From assembly GCA_951640165.1 (NCBI GenBank), contig OX621252.1, positions 2,636,501 to 2,700,500 on the forward strand: a stretch of DNA of 64,000 nucleotides. Reading direction: 5' to 3'. The DNA comes from Pseudoips prasinana (lineage: Eukaryota; Arthropoda; Insecta; Lepidoptera; Nolidae). Under the pieces are notes generated by a model. It saw nothing but the letters and a program-made list of their open reading frames with translations. It was not told where the DNA came from and made no database searches. This document shows, in pieces, positions 32,831 to 44,511 of this stretch (its first letter is position 1; every line of letters starts with the position of its first letter). Position numbers and translations under genes: made by a program.

Positions 32831-33194
32831 GCCACCAATGGACACTCGCAACATCAGAGGTGTTGCAAGAACGTTGCCAGTTTTCAAGGAATATGCTTGC
32901 TCTTCTTGTGGGTATCATAATACCGGATCGGAAGTACTTTCGCAATTAATTGATTTCATTTATTTTCAAGTTTAGTTCGAGCGGCGAACGCAACAGTTCA
33001 ACGCTGGATGCAGTATCACCAGGAAGTTGTTGAAAAACAAGGTTTAACACAGTAGTTTAAAACTAAGACAGTATGTTTTAATTCCTTGTGATCATAACTT
33101 TGAAAGCTTCTACAACATGGAAAGCTTAGTAATTCAGTGAAAACGACAAAATGATTTAGTTCGTTCCGAAATTGAACTGAAAACAAATCAATTG

Positions 33195-33365
33195 CTTGCC
33201 TTTGCCACTTCGCTTATCGACTGTTGTCTAATGACTACAGCCAGGACCGATAGCTTAACAAGCTCTCCAAAGCACAGAGACGTTCAAAAGTTCTATAACT
33301 TTTGCGTCGAAGGATCGACTGACCCTATTGCTTAACCTTATTGATCGTTTTAGGATTGGTTTGGG
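33195..33365 (-). repeat. 5S-headed SINE copy
   Basis: On the minus strand: GATCAATAAGGTTAAGCAAT, then AGGGTCAGTCGATCC. The body follows: GCTTGTTAAGCTATCGGTCC, GTAGTCATTAGACAACAGTC. The head corresponds to the GATCACCGAAGTTAAGCAAC region of 5S rRNA. Confidence 0.65.
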
Positions 33366-33649
33366 CAAAGGGCCGTGTGCGCCACTGATAGTATTTTTAT
33401 AAAGTTATATATTTTTTTATTCTTAAACCATCTAGAAGACGCAAATGTCCATAGAACCAACGCAGCGTAGTCGAAGGATATAGTTGTAGTGTTATCAGTA
33501 GTCAATTTCAGTTGTCTAATCATTCTTTTTTATTTATTTTTATTTTAGTGGAAATACACTCTTTTTATTTTGTAAATAAGGTAGAGATACTGCTGTGACG
33601 CTTGCGACGCAGTGTTTAATTACTCAAAATACTGTATTATTATTATTAA

Positions 33650-33815
33650 GTGTTTATCACACTAGCAGCTAGTAAGCTGATGCGTGTGTTTTTGTTTGCA
33701 ATTTGGAAAATTTGTCAAGTCTGTTGTTGAAGCAGTTTAAATTTTTAAATTGGGTGCCTTTATGACAGTTTCAGGAAGTTTATTCCACTCATTGACCAGA
33801 TCTTTTATCGTTAGC
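33650..33815 (-). mobile_element. LINE C-terminal fragment
   Basis: The minus-strand reading TIKDLVNEWNKLPETVIKAP, then NLKI, and after a frame break NCFNNRLDKF, resembles the W-N-x-L-P...L-N-x-F-K-N-R-L-D-K ending of LINE-encoded proteins. Short and broken. Confidence 0.45.
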
Positions 33816-33959
33816 ATCTACCCTTACCCAAGTAACTACCTAACAGTGTCGTAGGCATAAAAATTTGCTATATCTACTAATTTACACCATCATTTATTTC
33901 TTATGATATACCTATTTTCTTCTCGTGAAACATAAGCTACATTACAAATTCTAAATTTA

Positions 33960-34440
33960 AACTTCACTGTTGACCCAAATCTGCCACACGCAGGTCCCTA
34001 AACCGTTACCCGTCAAGGCGCCAACAGCCAACACGTCATTCAAACAATACCAGGCTTATCTGCCTAATCCCTATTTACACAATTTAATCTCCCTAACAGA
34101 CCATCCCCGCGTTAAGAAACACAAATTACAAGCGATTTCCAACTTTATTTTAATTAAAATACCGATTATTTCGATTATTTTCATCTGTAAATGTATCTTT
34201 GTCCGATGGTATACCTACCCTACGATGTTTGGTTTGACAAATTGAGTTTTGACAGCGCGCGGAATTATGGCGCGTAACGTTTTAGCGGCGGCGGCGTTTA
34301 ATTGGAGATAATTTTAATTTGATTATAATTGTTATCTTTTAATTTAGCGTGTTATTCGCGTTTTAATTAGTTTCACAGTTATTAATTTGACTAGGTTTTT
34401 AGACGCGGCAATATTAATAGTCCACGAAAACAAAGTGGCT
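33960..34440. promoter_or_regulatory. Candidate regulatory patch in scro intron 1
   Basis: A non-repeated stretch. At 34294-34395 homeodomain-type sites are dense (TTTAATTGGAG, ATTTTAATTTG, TTTTAATTAGTTT, ATTAATTTG), next to a CpG-rich GTTTTAGCGGCGGCGGCG. It lies between exons 1 and 2. Motif density only, and function is inference. Confidence 0.25.
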
Positions 34441-34804
34441 TTGTTTTATTAAGGGCCTGTCAACGCTCACTTCCGTTATTTTTCATGCATAATACTTCAC
34501 GTAACAAAAAATACATGTCAAATTTACGGTATATTTTAAAGAAACTCATAGATCTTATTATAAGATGCATCCGTCCGGGTATCCCCAGATTTTTCCTAGA
34601 TAAGAGGGCGACCCGGAACGTCCCGCACGTTTGCAGTCCGGGTTTAAACATTTTAAGATTATTTGCAGTGTAAGATTTTGTTTCATCTATAGAAAGCCAC
34701 ATAGCTTGTGGATAAAAAAAATTGTTAGTTCTTTATTTTAAAAAATCCGATAATATAAAGAAATGAGAATGTACCCCGACAACATGTCAACCAGTTACCG
34801 CAAG

Positions 34805-35068
34805 CAGGGGCTCTACGGTCTATCGGCTAAGTCACCGAACATCGATTTTTTAAATGGCGTTCAAATAAATAAAGGTTAAAATGACTTAATCAATCGTTAA
34901 ATCGGCTTCCATGAGCACATGTGACGTCATAAATGGACCGGAATCGATTGTGGAAGTTGAAGCCAATTTTAACGATTGATTAAGTCATTTTTAACCTTTA
35001 TTTGTTTGAACGCCATTTAAGAAATCGATGTTCGGTCCAGTTCGGTGACTTAGCCGGTAGAGCCCCTG
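34805..35068. mobile_element. Fold-back MITE-F copy 1
   Basis: A 264-bp unit that is inverted almost end to end. The left arm is CAGGGGCTCTAC...GGCTAAGTC, CCGAACATCGATTTT, TAAATGGCGTTCAAATAAAT, ATGACTTAATCAATCGTTAA. The right arm repeats this inverted and ends GTAGAGCCCCTG. The centre holds GTGACGTCATAAATGG, a CRE-type site. The second copy is at 56831-57076. No target duplication is certain. Confidence 0.9.
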
Positions 35069-35469
35069 GTCACCTTTGGAAATCCCAGTCTATAGCACTT
35101 ATAAAATTTACTTTACAACGCAACGATACTTACAATATGTACGGCTGTCTTATATATTTATTTATCTATCACGTACTCTAAAGTATCTCCAATCACTTTC
35201 CCCGTCCATATTCTCACAGTTTTCAACCAATATAAATGAATAATGTTATGTTTTATTTGTCAGTATGTAAAATAATGTTTACCCAGCAGCATAGGAAAAG
35301 CCCGTAGGTGCTAAAACAAGCACTTGCGGCCAAAGCAAACAACGTTTATTTATAATAAAATACTAAATTCGGTGCTTGTGTCATAGGTAACGGCCTGTCT
35401 AATTGTGAACAGTAGGAAACTTGATTGGGACTTGTTGGGAAACATCACAAGTAGAGAGTATAAATTGAG

Positions 35470-35695
35470 GGGCCCGTTGACGGTCGTTGGTAGATGCTTG
35501 CCTTTCACGCCGCAGGTCCTGGGTTCGAATCAGGACAATTATTTGTGTGCATAAACAATTCTGTTTGTCTGAGTCTGGGTGTAATTATCTATATAAGTAC
35601 ATATGTATTTTGGTTTCCATAGTACAAGCTCTGCTTAGTTTGGGATCATATGGCCGTATGTGAATAATGTCCCAGGATATTTTTATATCACTATC
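35470..35695 (+). repeat. SINE-Y, plus-strand copy
   Basis: Head GGCCCGTTGACGGTCGTTGG then TAGATGCTTGCCTTTC, B box GGGTTCGAATCAGG, body GTCTGAGTCTGGGTGTAATT, TTTCCATAGTACAAGCTCTG, end ATGTCCCAGGATAT. Confidence 0.8.
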
Positions 35696-35935
35696 TATAC
35701 ATATAATAAAATCGTAGGAAAGTCAAAACTGTACATTGAATATTTTTCAAAAAGGATACTGGGGACGTGATCTACAAGCGATATCGAAGCCAAAAATATA
35801 GTTTTTTGAATTTTTGTCTGTGTGTCTGTTTGTCTGTATGTATGTCCGGGCTAAACTCAAAAGTACTGCATGGATTTACTTCAAATTTTGCGTGAATATT
35901 ACTAAGAGATTGGGTCAACAATTAGTTATATAGAA
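35695..35935 (-). repeat. Dispersed repeat W, long form, truncated
   Basis: Inverted relative to 36250-36580: AATAAAATCGTAGGAAAGTC, GCGATATCGAAGCCAAAAAT, GTCCGGGCTAAACTCAAAAG. The ACTAGCTGTGCC head is missing. Confidence 0.75.
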
Positions 35936-36094
35936 GTAAAAGAGATGACTCTACAACGGGATAAATGGAGAATGCTACACAGACAAGTGCCAAACACTTA
36001 AATTTTGGATGGACTTTTATATATGTGTACCGTGCGTGACAACCAGACAACTTATAAACATAGGTACTTATATATTTCTAAATACGTATAATCG

Positions 36095-36192
36095 TATCTT
36101 CATCACACAAAGATTTGTCCTGGGTGGACATCGAACCCACGACCTCTGGCTTACCAGTCAAGGTCACTAGCCACTAGACCAACGGGGGCCAG
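36095..36192 (-). repeat. tRNA-derived SINE head
   Basis: On the minus strand: GGCCCCCGTTGGTCTAGTGG and CTAGTGACC (A-box side), then GTCGTGGGTTCGATGTCC (B-box side), then CCCAGGACAAATCTTTGTGT. Part of the SINE-Y group. Confidence 0.6.
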
Positions 36193-36249
36193 TTTAAAAT
36201 AGTGCTTTTCTTTCGAATAATTGTACCTACCTATATTACCTATATTGTA

Positions 36250-36580
36250 TACTAGCTATGCCCCGCGGTTTTACCCGCGTTAAATTTTATAACTCATCAC
36301 AGCTCCTCCCCCGTAGGTGATAGCGTGATAATAAGTAGCCTATATGTTGACCCGACCTCTTAGTAGTATTCATGCAAAATTTGATGTAAATCTATGCAGT
36401 ACTTTTTGAGTTTAGCCCGGACATACATACAGACAAACAAATAAACAGACAAAAATTCTAAAAACTATGTTTTTGGCTTCGATATCGTTTGTAGATCACG
36501 CCCCAAATATCCTTTTAAAAAAATATTCAATGTACAGTTTTGACTTTCCTACGATTTTATTATATGTACCTATAGATTTT
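36250..36580 (+). repeat. Dispersed repeat W, long form
   Basis: ACTAGCTATGCCCCGCGGTT ... GTAGGTGATAGCGTGATAAT ... GGACATACATACAGACAAAC ... GTTTTGACTTTCCTACGATT. It lies 300 bp from an inverted partner, so the pair could form a hairpin. Confidence 0.85.
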
Positions 36581-36649
36581 ATTACGGAAAAATTTATCCA
36601 TTGCGTGATGGTAAAATATAATTACTAAAATAACTTATTATTAAGTGCT

Positions 36650-37140
36650 ATGACTCCTAAGGTGAAATGCTAAATGACAAGACTGACTAAAGTGAGATGT
36701 TAAATGACAAGAAAAATCGCGCTCAGTGGGTGGACGCCCCTTAATAAAGGACGACATCGTAGACATTTATAAATAGATTTTTGTTTCTAGAATAATTTTG
36801 GAAAGGGGATAAGTATTTGTATGTTTCATTACTAATTTGATCAGTTGTTATTACTGTTTGAACCGACTTAAAAATGGTCATCTTCTCAATTAGTCGAACT
36901 GTGTGGTATTCCTATGTACTTACTTATTAACATACATTATACGTTATTTTTGCACAACTGTGGAAAATGATTTTAATTATGTCCGTGTCTTATTTAACTC
37001 TTATAGTCTAGGTGTCTTTAGATGTTGAAGCTTTTCTTTCAAATAATGACTAAGGTGAGATGCTAAATGACAAGAAAAACTGAGCTCGTTGGGTGCACAC
37101 CGTAATAAAATATGACCACCATTTATAAATAAATATGTCG
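36650..37140. repeat. Local repeat of a 30-base motif, three copies
   Basis: TGACT(CC)TAAGGTGAAATG + CTAAATGACAAG at 36651, TGACTAAAGTGAGATG + TTAAATGACAAG at 36684, and TGACTAAGGTGAGATG + CTAAATGACAAG at 37047. The last two continue into similar sequence (GCTCAGTGGGTGGACGCC versus GCTCGTTGGGTGCACACC, then ATTTATAAATA). The unit is unlike the dispersed families here. Confidence 0.75.
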
Positions 37141-37751
37141 TAGTTTTCGTGTCGTGGTTCAGTTATTATTTTAAAACCATCATTATAAGTTACATCTTTG
37201 ATGGACCAAGCATGATTGTGGAACTGAATTTGTCTAATTTTATTACTAATAGATATTAACTATGATTATGTCTTCTTAATGAGGAGGCTATCATCAGACC
37301 GAAAAAAAATCGAGTGTTCTTTATACCACACGACTGAAGTAAAACTTAGATAAATACTTAAATACGAACGTGGCTGTGAGAGAAAGAAAATGTGTGCTCT
37401 CCATAAATGTGTGTAATACACGAAAAACGTAACTCACTCTCACTCTATAACTTGTATCACACTCAACTTCCGTTCGCCTCGATGAAACTATTCGTCACGT
37501 GTGCGTAAATATGTTTTACTTCCTAAAAATAAATTAAAAAAATATACCTACTCATGTTACGATTTAATATTTTGATTCGGTGCAACAAAATCTATCTATG
37601 CTTAGTTTATTGTAAGCATAGTAGATTATATAATTCTTGTAGAATGTACCTGCAACGTTTTATTTGCTAAATGTCCCTCACATTACAATTCAAGTAATTA
37701 ACATGTTATTGCACTTAAGAAGTATGAAGACAAAGGACATACTTATTAATA

Positions 37752-37945
37752 CTAGCTGTGCACCGCGGTTTTACCCGTATGAAACCGTTTACCATTAAAA
37801 TTAGTTTATACGGATAGGTATATAGGCAAGCTATATATATATAATTACAATGTTTTATCAAAATCTGTTCGGTAGTTTTGCGTGAAAGAATAACTAACAT
37901 CCATACTCATAAACTTTCGCATTTATAATAATAGTAGGAAAGTAG
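37752..37945 (+). repeat. Dispersed repeat W, short form
   Basis: ACTAGCTGTGCACCGCGGTT ... CGGTAGTTTTGCGTGAAAGA ... CGCATTTATAATAATAGTAG. Confidence 0.75.
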
Positions 37946-38550
37946 GATGGTTTTATATCTACACATCTTCTGTTAATATAGGTATCTATCATTCAGATTT
38001 AAGAATATCAGTTGTATAGCATGATGAGAAGTAATAAGTGTGATATACTTAGATGATGTAGTAGGTAAATAAATGGATTATTAACTTTGTGATTGATCAC
38101 ATCATTTATTTTTTGTGTACCTATGTGTATTAATCACATATTTTTTTGTGATTAATCACATCTATTTTTAACATAATCTAAATAAGTAACACATTAGACC
38201 GGAATCTAGAACAAATTCTATATTCTATCTTCATTGATCACAATAATAAATTCATACATAAACAAAAGAAATTGCTCACAAGACAATCAGTCAAATGCAC
38301 CGTTGGATACTGCGATAAATCGTCGGAATTAATTGCTAAAGTCTGGCGGTAAAAGGCCATTGACCAGTTATTTCTTCGCATGTCATCTGCCCCTATAACC
38401 TCTTGGGGTATTTACCGAGCTACTTTAACTAAAATGCCCTAAGATTGACAAGAAACACACTTCTAAAATCTTTAAAAACAACATTTTTAAATTCCTTTCA
38501 GGCTGTACGTACATGAACCACTAACAAATCAGTATTAGCAAATCAGTATT
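37946..38550. other. AT-rich intronic stretch
   Basis: No gene or dispersed family was recognised. GTGATTGATCACATC and TGTGATTAATCACATC (38090-38162) are short near-palindromic words repeated twice. Confidence 0.35.
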
Positions 38551-38557
38551 AATAAAA

Positions 38558-38689
38558 ATAACTCCATGAAAAGTGACATTCGCCTAATGATCTATTTTTA
38601 AATAACTCCATGAAAAGTGACATTCGCCTAATGATCTATTTTTAAATAACTCCATAAAAAGTGACAGTCGCCTAATGACCTATTTTAAA
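38558..38689. repeat. 44-bp tandem repeat, 3 units
   Basis: ATAACTCCATGAAAAGTGAC and ATTCGCCTAATGATCTATTT start at 38558, 38602 and 38646. Units 1 and 2 match. Unit 3 has a few substitutions. Confidence 0.9.
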
Positions 38690-38734
38690 ATAAGAGTTCA
38701 AGATAAAAGGTACACGTCAAATGTATGAGAAGAA

Positions 38735-38985
38735 AATCTATACTAATATTGTAAAGAGGTAGGTAACGTTTGTGAGTTTATGTCGTTGTAAGGGGTAATC
38801 TTTGGATCTACTAAACCGATTTTCGAAATTATTTCACCAATAGAAAGCTACGTTTTTGTGGAGTATTATAGGCTATATTTTTTATTTATCCCGAACTTTT
38901 AACCCGAAGTATTACGCGGTACAAACGGGCAGAGACAAAAATATTTATAACGCGGATAGAAGTCCGCGGGCTAGTACTAAATATT
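38735..38985 (-). repeat. W-related repeat
   Basis: ATACTAATATTGTAAAGAGG at the left and AACGCGGATAGAAGTCCGCG plus GGCTAGTA at the right have the W-class architecture (head at the right). The internal sequence differs from the other W copies. Confidence 0.5.
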
Positions 38986-39164
38986 TCTATAAGATATTTA
39001 TTTATTACCAATACTAAGTATATTGTTCAATCAGAGCAGGAGTAAATTTTGTCTCATTTTAATGAGTTTTATAATCTTATATGCAACTAGAGTATTATTG
39101 CTGGGTGTGGAATATTTTTTTTATATATAATCTGAAACATGCGTTATTTTTACATTAACTCATT

Positions 39165-39395
39165 TGTTTCAGACAGGCCTGTTGGTCTGTGACCTTGACT
39201 ACTAAGCTGTAGATTGTGGGATCAATCCTGACCCAGGAAAAAAATTATGTGATGAGCACAATTATAAGTTCTGAGTCTAGGTGTAATTTATCTATAATAT
39301 GGATGTATTTAAAAAATTATCTCACATGCTCTGTCAATTTTGGGATCAGATCGCAGTGTGTTAGTTGTCCCTAGATAGTTATCTATCTACCTATA
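39165..39395 (+). repeat. SINE-Y-like, diverged
   Basis: GGCCTGTTGGTCTGTGACCT ... ATTGTGGGATCAATCCTGAC ... CTGAGTCTAGGTGTAATTTA ... TTTTGGGATCAGATCGCAGT. The head is degenerate. Confidence 0.55.
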
Positions 39396-39400
39396 TATAG

Positions 39401-39530
39401 CCGTCACCGTAGCCTAGTTGGTAGTGCTCCTGCCTACGAAGCTGGTGGTCCTGGGTTCGAATCCCGGTAAGTGCAAATATTTTTGTGATGAGCACGAATA
39501 TTTGTTTCAGAGTCATGGATGTTTTCTATG
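39401..39530 (+). repeat. SINE-X, plus-strand partial copy
   Basis: CGTCACCGTAGCCTAGTTGG + TAGTGC (A box) and GGGTTCGAATCCCGG (B box), with the first part of the body. It lies 160 bp from an inverted full copy (39691-39930). Confidence 0.85.
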
Positions 39531-39690
39531 TTTTTTGTAGGTAGGTACCAAAGTAGGACTTCAGTAGGGTTTGTAAGTACGTTAGGTGTATATTAACTAA
39601 ACTATTTCATGAAATATATGTTTTCATGCATTCTTATTAGTATATTTTTTGTACAAAATATACATATAAATAATAATAATAATATAACAT

Positions 39691-39930
39691 ATCTGGACAA
39701 TGTCACACAGATCCTCCTAGCCCCAAACTAAGCAAAGCTTGTACTATAGGTACCAGGCGACGATATACATACTTATATAGATATATAAATACTTATATAC
39801 ATAGAAAACATCCATGACTCAGAAACAAATAATCGTGCTCATCACACAAATATTTGCACTTACCGGGATTTGAACCCAGGACCACCAGCTTCGTAGGCAG
39901 GAGCACTACCAACTAGGCTACGGTGACCGT
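39691..39930 (-). repeat. SINE-X copy
   Basis: Full unit from GGACAATGTCACACAG to the tRNA-like head ending CTACGGTGACCG. A (TAA)n run precedes it at 39670-39684, as at the other copies. Confidence 0.85.
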
Positions 39931-40189
39931 CAATGATACAATGACGCTAGTTCCATGATTTTTGTTCAACCAAAGAGTACTCAACGCGCCTAAAGAAGTT
40001 TTCACTTCAAAAATAAAAAAAAAGATAAATATTGTCCATGCGCAATTATAGAGACTCATTGTTCACGTTTGTGGACATGACTAACCGCTCATAGTCCAAT
40101 GACGTCATTGTATCTTAACTTGCATTAATATCATAGTCGTCATCTGAGTTTATTTTAGGTACATCTTTATCATTGGCACTCCATTGTTA

Positions 40190-40290
40190 GCTACGATAGC
40201 TTTGCACGTGTTGCGTTGCGGTTACGACAGTTCTTGTCCCGGGTTTGATTCCCGCACCGGATCGGATCAAAGCCACTGGCTTAGCAGTCA
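40190..40290 (+). repeat. tRNA-like SINE head, single
   Basis: TTGCGGTTACGACAGTTCTT then GTCCCGGGTTTGATTCCCGC, a good B box. No recognisable body follows. Confidence 0.4.
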
Positions 40291-40739
40291 CTATACACTA
40301 CGCCAAAAGGCTGATCAAATTAGCGATATCTAAACTTTTTCTAAGTTGGCAATAGCTAGAATTATTAGTTACAATAGATAATTGTTTATGGGCAATTTTT
40401 TTTAATCTTCTAACTTGGCAAAGAAGCATATGGCTCTGACAGCTACCGAAGCTAATTGGCTTCATAGGGCTTGCACTCAGGAATTGGCGACCCTTCCTCT
40501 GGCTCTTCTTTTCGACCATGACTTTTGCATAATGATATTACCTATAGAGTATTCTATCTGCTGGAGTCTAGCTTTCGTAGAGATAAAATCTATTGACAAT
40601 ATATATAGAACTTTTGTTACTGGCTTCAAAGTAATTTCAATTTATAGACACGGGCTTAAGCTAAACTCAATTGACGGCTTTAATATTTTTGTAACTTAAA
40701 ATAACCCTAATTGGACGTTAAAGGCGAAAAATTATTCTC

Positions 40740-41060
40740 AATAATAATAGTAGATATGGGAGCACTTTTTATTACATCACTCTCATAATTCTATGCGACT
40801 ACTAGTCATTACTAGCCAACTGCGCATGCCATATTATATCTAGTGCACAAGTGTGTTCGCAAACATAGGGGCACTTTCTATTCCATCACTCTCATAATCC
40901 GATTGGAAAACCAGCGACATGACCGGAAAGAGGTCAGGTACAGGACCGACGGCTCTACGTGCTCACCGAAGCACAGGGATAATATACCGCCAAGTTCCAG
41001 ACTCCGGACTGATGCTGAGATTTTTTTCTTTCACTTCACTTCACCGCCACACTATTCTGA
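40740..41060 (-). repeat. SINE-T copy
   Basis: GGGGCACTTTCTATTCCATC, CACTCTCATAATCCGATTGG, AGGTACAGGACCGACGGCTC, then GAGATTTTTTTCTTTCACTT. Same order as 5805-6545 without the W insertion. A duplicated piece precedes it at 40757-40800. Confidence 0.7.
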
Positions 41061-41434
41061 CGCAATTTACAATAATTAGGTATTGAATTTCCGATTCCGA
41101 TCATCCACTTTTGCCGTTTTCTGTATATTTAGTAAAACTACACATATAAAATGTTTACTTTCTAAGTTATTACGTAATAATAATATTATTATTATTTATC
41201 CTAACGCTATATAAAATTATATACCTACAGCTCATAAATAGTTTTATTACAATTATTAAGTATTAAATTTTAAAAAGCAGCCTTTTGATTTAGCACTACT
41301 TTTATAATTATTCTCATATTAGTTCTTCTTTCTAAAGAATGATCGTATTAGTAGTAATACTAGTAATACACCAATTTTATGGATCCATAATCAAAAACTT
41401 ATACGAGTATTAAGTAGTGGAGTTTAATAGGTAA

Positions 41435-41710
41435 TCTATACATACAATAAAATCGTAGGAAAGTCAAAACTGTATCTACATTGAATATTTTTTAAAAGGA
41501 TACTTGTGGCGTGTTGTACTATCGATATCGAAGCCAAAAATATAGTTTTTAGAATTTTTGTCTTTTGATTAACTTCAAATTTTGCATGAATATTACTAAG
41601 AAGATGGCTCACCATATAGGCTACACATTATCACGCTATCACCTACGGGGGAGGGGCTGTGATAATTAAAAAGTTTAACGCGAGTAAAACCGCGGGGCAC
41701 AGCTAGTATG
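41435..41710 (-). repeat. Dispersed repeat W, long form with deletion
   Basis: On the minus strand it starts ACTAGCTGTGCCCCGCGG and ends CCTACGATTTTATTG. The PyAG-rich middle (GACAGACAAACAG) is deleted. Confidence 0.8.
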
Positions 41711-43475
41711 TATTAAATATCATAGCCAGCCAGATGAAATCCGTAAAACATTTAGTCTGAATAATATTATTTAGCACAAGTAAATTAAAAATAAAAACAT
41801 ATTTTTAAATATCTCAACAATAACATCCTTTTCAATCTTCCATCTAGATGTTCAGCAAAGCAAAGTAGGCACGGCACGCCTTTTATAAATAAAATTAATA
41901 CTTAATACATTTCTTACCTAAATAAACAGAAGCCTTTGATCAAAGAAACGACCTTATGTTCTCAAACAATATTTTAATTTTATTTAAACTTCAACAGTTT
42001 AAAATTACAAGTATCCAAAGCTTCCATTTAATCATATAATTCCTGTGTCCAAAAAAAAAGAGACTCCAAATCGTTACACAATTAGCTTGCCTTTTAAGCT
42101 TTAAAACGGCCTCGAATAAATACTTTGGGGCCTACAGTACTGTAGTAGGATCTATATATATATATGTTCATAAGTAAGCACGAATGTGTATTTAGTTATG
42201 TTTGTTTGTATTATAAAATTTAGTTTGTAGATCAAATACTTGATATGTATCCTATATCATTATACTAAAATATATATATCATTTTACTAAAATTGCGCCG
42301 ACGGCAGAGTATGAAATTTGGAAAAATTTAAGTTCTTATAGAGAAGGAGTGCACGAAGCTAAAATTTTTATATAATTATGTAGGCATTAGAAGTCAATTA
42401 TTTTAATAAAAATACATTGACACACTGACAAACTCAGAAGAAACGCATCATGGCATTGTTTCATTTTCAAGAACTGGTGTAAATTTAAGTTTTTATGTGT
42501 AAATAAGGTGGATTTTTAGACATAACATCATGGACAACGCACACAAGTGGAGGACAGTGCCATATTGCCGTGAATTGCGATTTTCTGTGTTGAATCTAAA
42601 ACTCCATATAAGCCTCTAGTAAAGTCTCCACTGCTTTACTGCGGTACGACAAGGACTACGTATGACTTGACTGTGACGGACTTTACTTGACATGACGTAA
42701 ATATATGAAATAATACTATATTTTACGGAAGGCTCATAAGGCCGAAGAAGCCAGAGCCGTAAAACAGAATTAAAAATAATAAAACAGAAGAGATGACAAA
42801 CTGAGTGTCAAAACTGAGAACCGATTATTTGGCTTTAATGTATGTAGTCTTTTATGGTTATGTCTTTTATAGCCTTTAATGGTTGAATTTCGAAAAAGTG
42901 CGAACTCTAGTACCTAATAGTAGAAATCGCTAATATATTTATTATTTTCCCGAAAAAAGAGTTCATATTATAACCCGTGACTGGAAAAAGGTAAATATAT
43001 TTTAAAACGTAATAAATAAGAACAGTGGAATATCAATCAATATTATTAAAACTGGCAAACAGACAGGAGAAACTACATCTCTTTACGTCGGAGCTTAATA
43101 AATCAATATTTGAAGGAAGTTTATAAAGATAATTCTATTTTTATTTCTCTTAAACCAATTTCAAATGGATTTAACCAGAGCGTTTCATCAAATGCCCTCG
43201 GGATCGAAAGATAAGTTGTTTAAATATGTCCGTTTCAATTTAGATATACACAGTAGGATGTGAAATACTATAGCGATAAAAGTAAAATAATTATGTAAAA
43301 TAAAGATACATGTTGTTAAGTATCACAAAACAGATACCTATATGTTTGAATAGATAATATTATATTAAACTAACCGATTGCGATTTACCAAATATTTTAC
43401 ACGGCGCGCGGCGGAACAAAATAAACGGGTTTACGCAACCCAGTTCATACATACTGTCCGGCGAAACATACTTTT
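41711..43475. other. Intronic stretch without recognisable features
   Basis: No coding exon was found. Short (TA)n runs at 42152-42165. Unassigned text; scro intron 1. Confidence 0.35.
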
Positions 43476-43477
43476 TT

Positions 43478-43945
43478 GTCTGCACGTATGGCGCAGCGGC
43501 TAAGAAAGTCGCCTCGCCGCTTCGTGTCGCGGGTTTGAGTCCTGCGCCGGACAACTATTTGTATGACCCATAAGTAATAATAATAATAATATATAGGGAC
43601 AATGTCACACAGATCATCCTAGCCCCAAACTAAGCAAAGCTTGTACTATGGGTACCAGGCGACGATATACATACTTATATAGGTAAATAAATACTTATAT
43701 ACATAGAAAACATCCATGACTCAGAAAAAAATATTCGTGCTCATCACACAAATATTTGCACTTACCGGGATTCGAACCCAGGACCACCAGTTTCATAAGC
43801 AGAAGCACTACCAACTAGGCTACGGTGACCGCCGTTGTTCTGAGTCTGGATGTAATTTGTGTCCGTCTATTATATGTTTGTAAAGTACCCCGCGACACAG
43901 GGATTATATTAACTGTAGCGGGCGTTGTCTTTAAAAAAAAAAGAA
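43478..43945 (+). repeat. SINE-P, split by a SINE-X insertion
   Basis: The head GCACGTATGGCGCAGCGGCT and B box CGGGTTTGAGTCCTGCGCC lie at 43483-43550. The body resumes at 43833 with GTTGTTCTGAGTCTGGATGT, GTTTGTAAAGTACCCCGCGA. Between them is a SINE-X (43591-43832). The uninterrupted order is seen inverted at 48978-49190. Confidence 0.8.
43591..43832 (-). repeat. SINE-X copy nested in SINE-P
   Basis: Full-length, with a (TAA)n run at 43576-43590 forming the tail side. It is the younger of the two elements. Confidence 0.85.
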
Positions 43946-43968
43946 TAAAAATACTGGCAGATTTAGGC

Positions 43969-44016
43969 CCAGTTAGAGTATATTTTAGCGAAGTACAAAG
44001 AAAATACTCTAACTGG
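43969..44016. repeat. Small hairpin repeat, copy 1
   Basis: CCAGTTAGAGTAT...ATACTCTAACTGG around CGAAGTACAAAG. A second copy lies at 55889-55934, again beside a SINE-P end. Confidence 0.85.
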
Positions 44017-44346
44017 ATGAATATCCGCAATTATGTTTCGCTATACCGTATGAACTGGGACGCGTATGAACCCACTAAGTGCGTTCCGCCGGCTCGTCGT
44101 TGGCCGCATTGGATCCGGTAGTAGAGTTAAAGCGCGAACTTTGTCGTAAATTGTAGTACCTAGTCGTTTGCCGTACTTATATATCTTCCAATTAGACTAA
44201 AATATAGGACAAAACAGACACGATATTTATTATTAAAATATTATATCATAATACGAAACCAAATTACTTATAACTTACTTATAACTTTATAAAAATAATA
44301 TAATTGTAAACTATATGTATTTAATTAAACTAACCATAAATTTCTC

Positions 44347-44511
44347 TAAAATCGTTCGTAGCTTAACGCAGAGCGCCTACCCCGGATTGGTAGATGGTGC
44401 AGGTTCGAGACCCGCCGGACGATCAAATTTATGATTTCCCATTTTTGAGATTAGATAAACGCATTGCGAATAATGCTATAAAAAAATTAATTTAAAAAAA
44501 TTAAATTTAAT
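44347..44511 (+). repeat. Short tRNA-headed retroposon with target duplications
   Basis: The 165-bp unit is flanked by AACCATAAATTTCTC (44332-44346) and AACCATAAATATCTC (44512-44526), 14 of 15 bases identical. It starts with a tRNA-like sequence, has a TTTTT run soon after (44443), and ends in an A/T-rich tail. This fits a tRNA-derived SINE. I see no second copy in the window. Confidence 0.6.
44352..44422 (+). tRNA. tRNA-like cloverleaf (probably a SINE head, not a working tRNA)
   Basis: A 71-base sequence folds by eye as follows: acceptor TCGTTCG/CGGACGA (7 pairs, one G-T), D stem GCTT/GAGC, anticodon stem CTACC/GGTAG with loop CCGGATT, T stem GCAGG/CCCGC (one mismatch) with loop TTCGAGA. 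The triplet in anticodon position is GGA (Ser-like). The D loop is short and lacks GG, base 33 is C not T, and it has no long variable arm as a serine tRNA would. A tRNA-related head or pseudogene is more likely than a true tRNA gene. Confidence 0.35.

Noticed and set aside
38558..38689. CRISPR-like array
   Set aside because: Three adjacent 44-bp units without spacers, in animal DNA. This is an ordinary tandem repeat.
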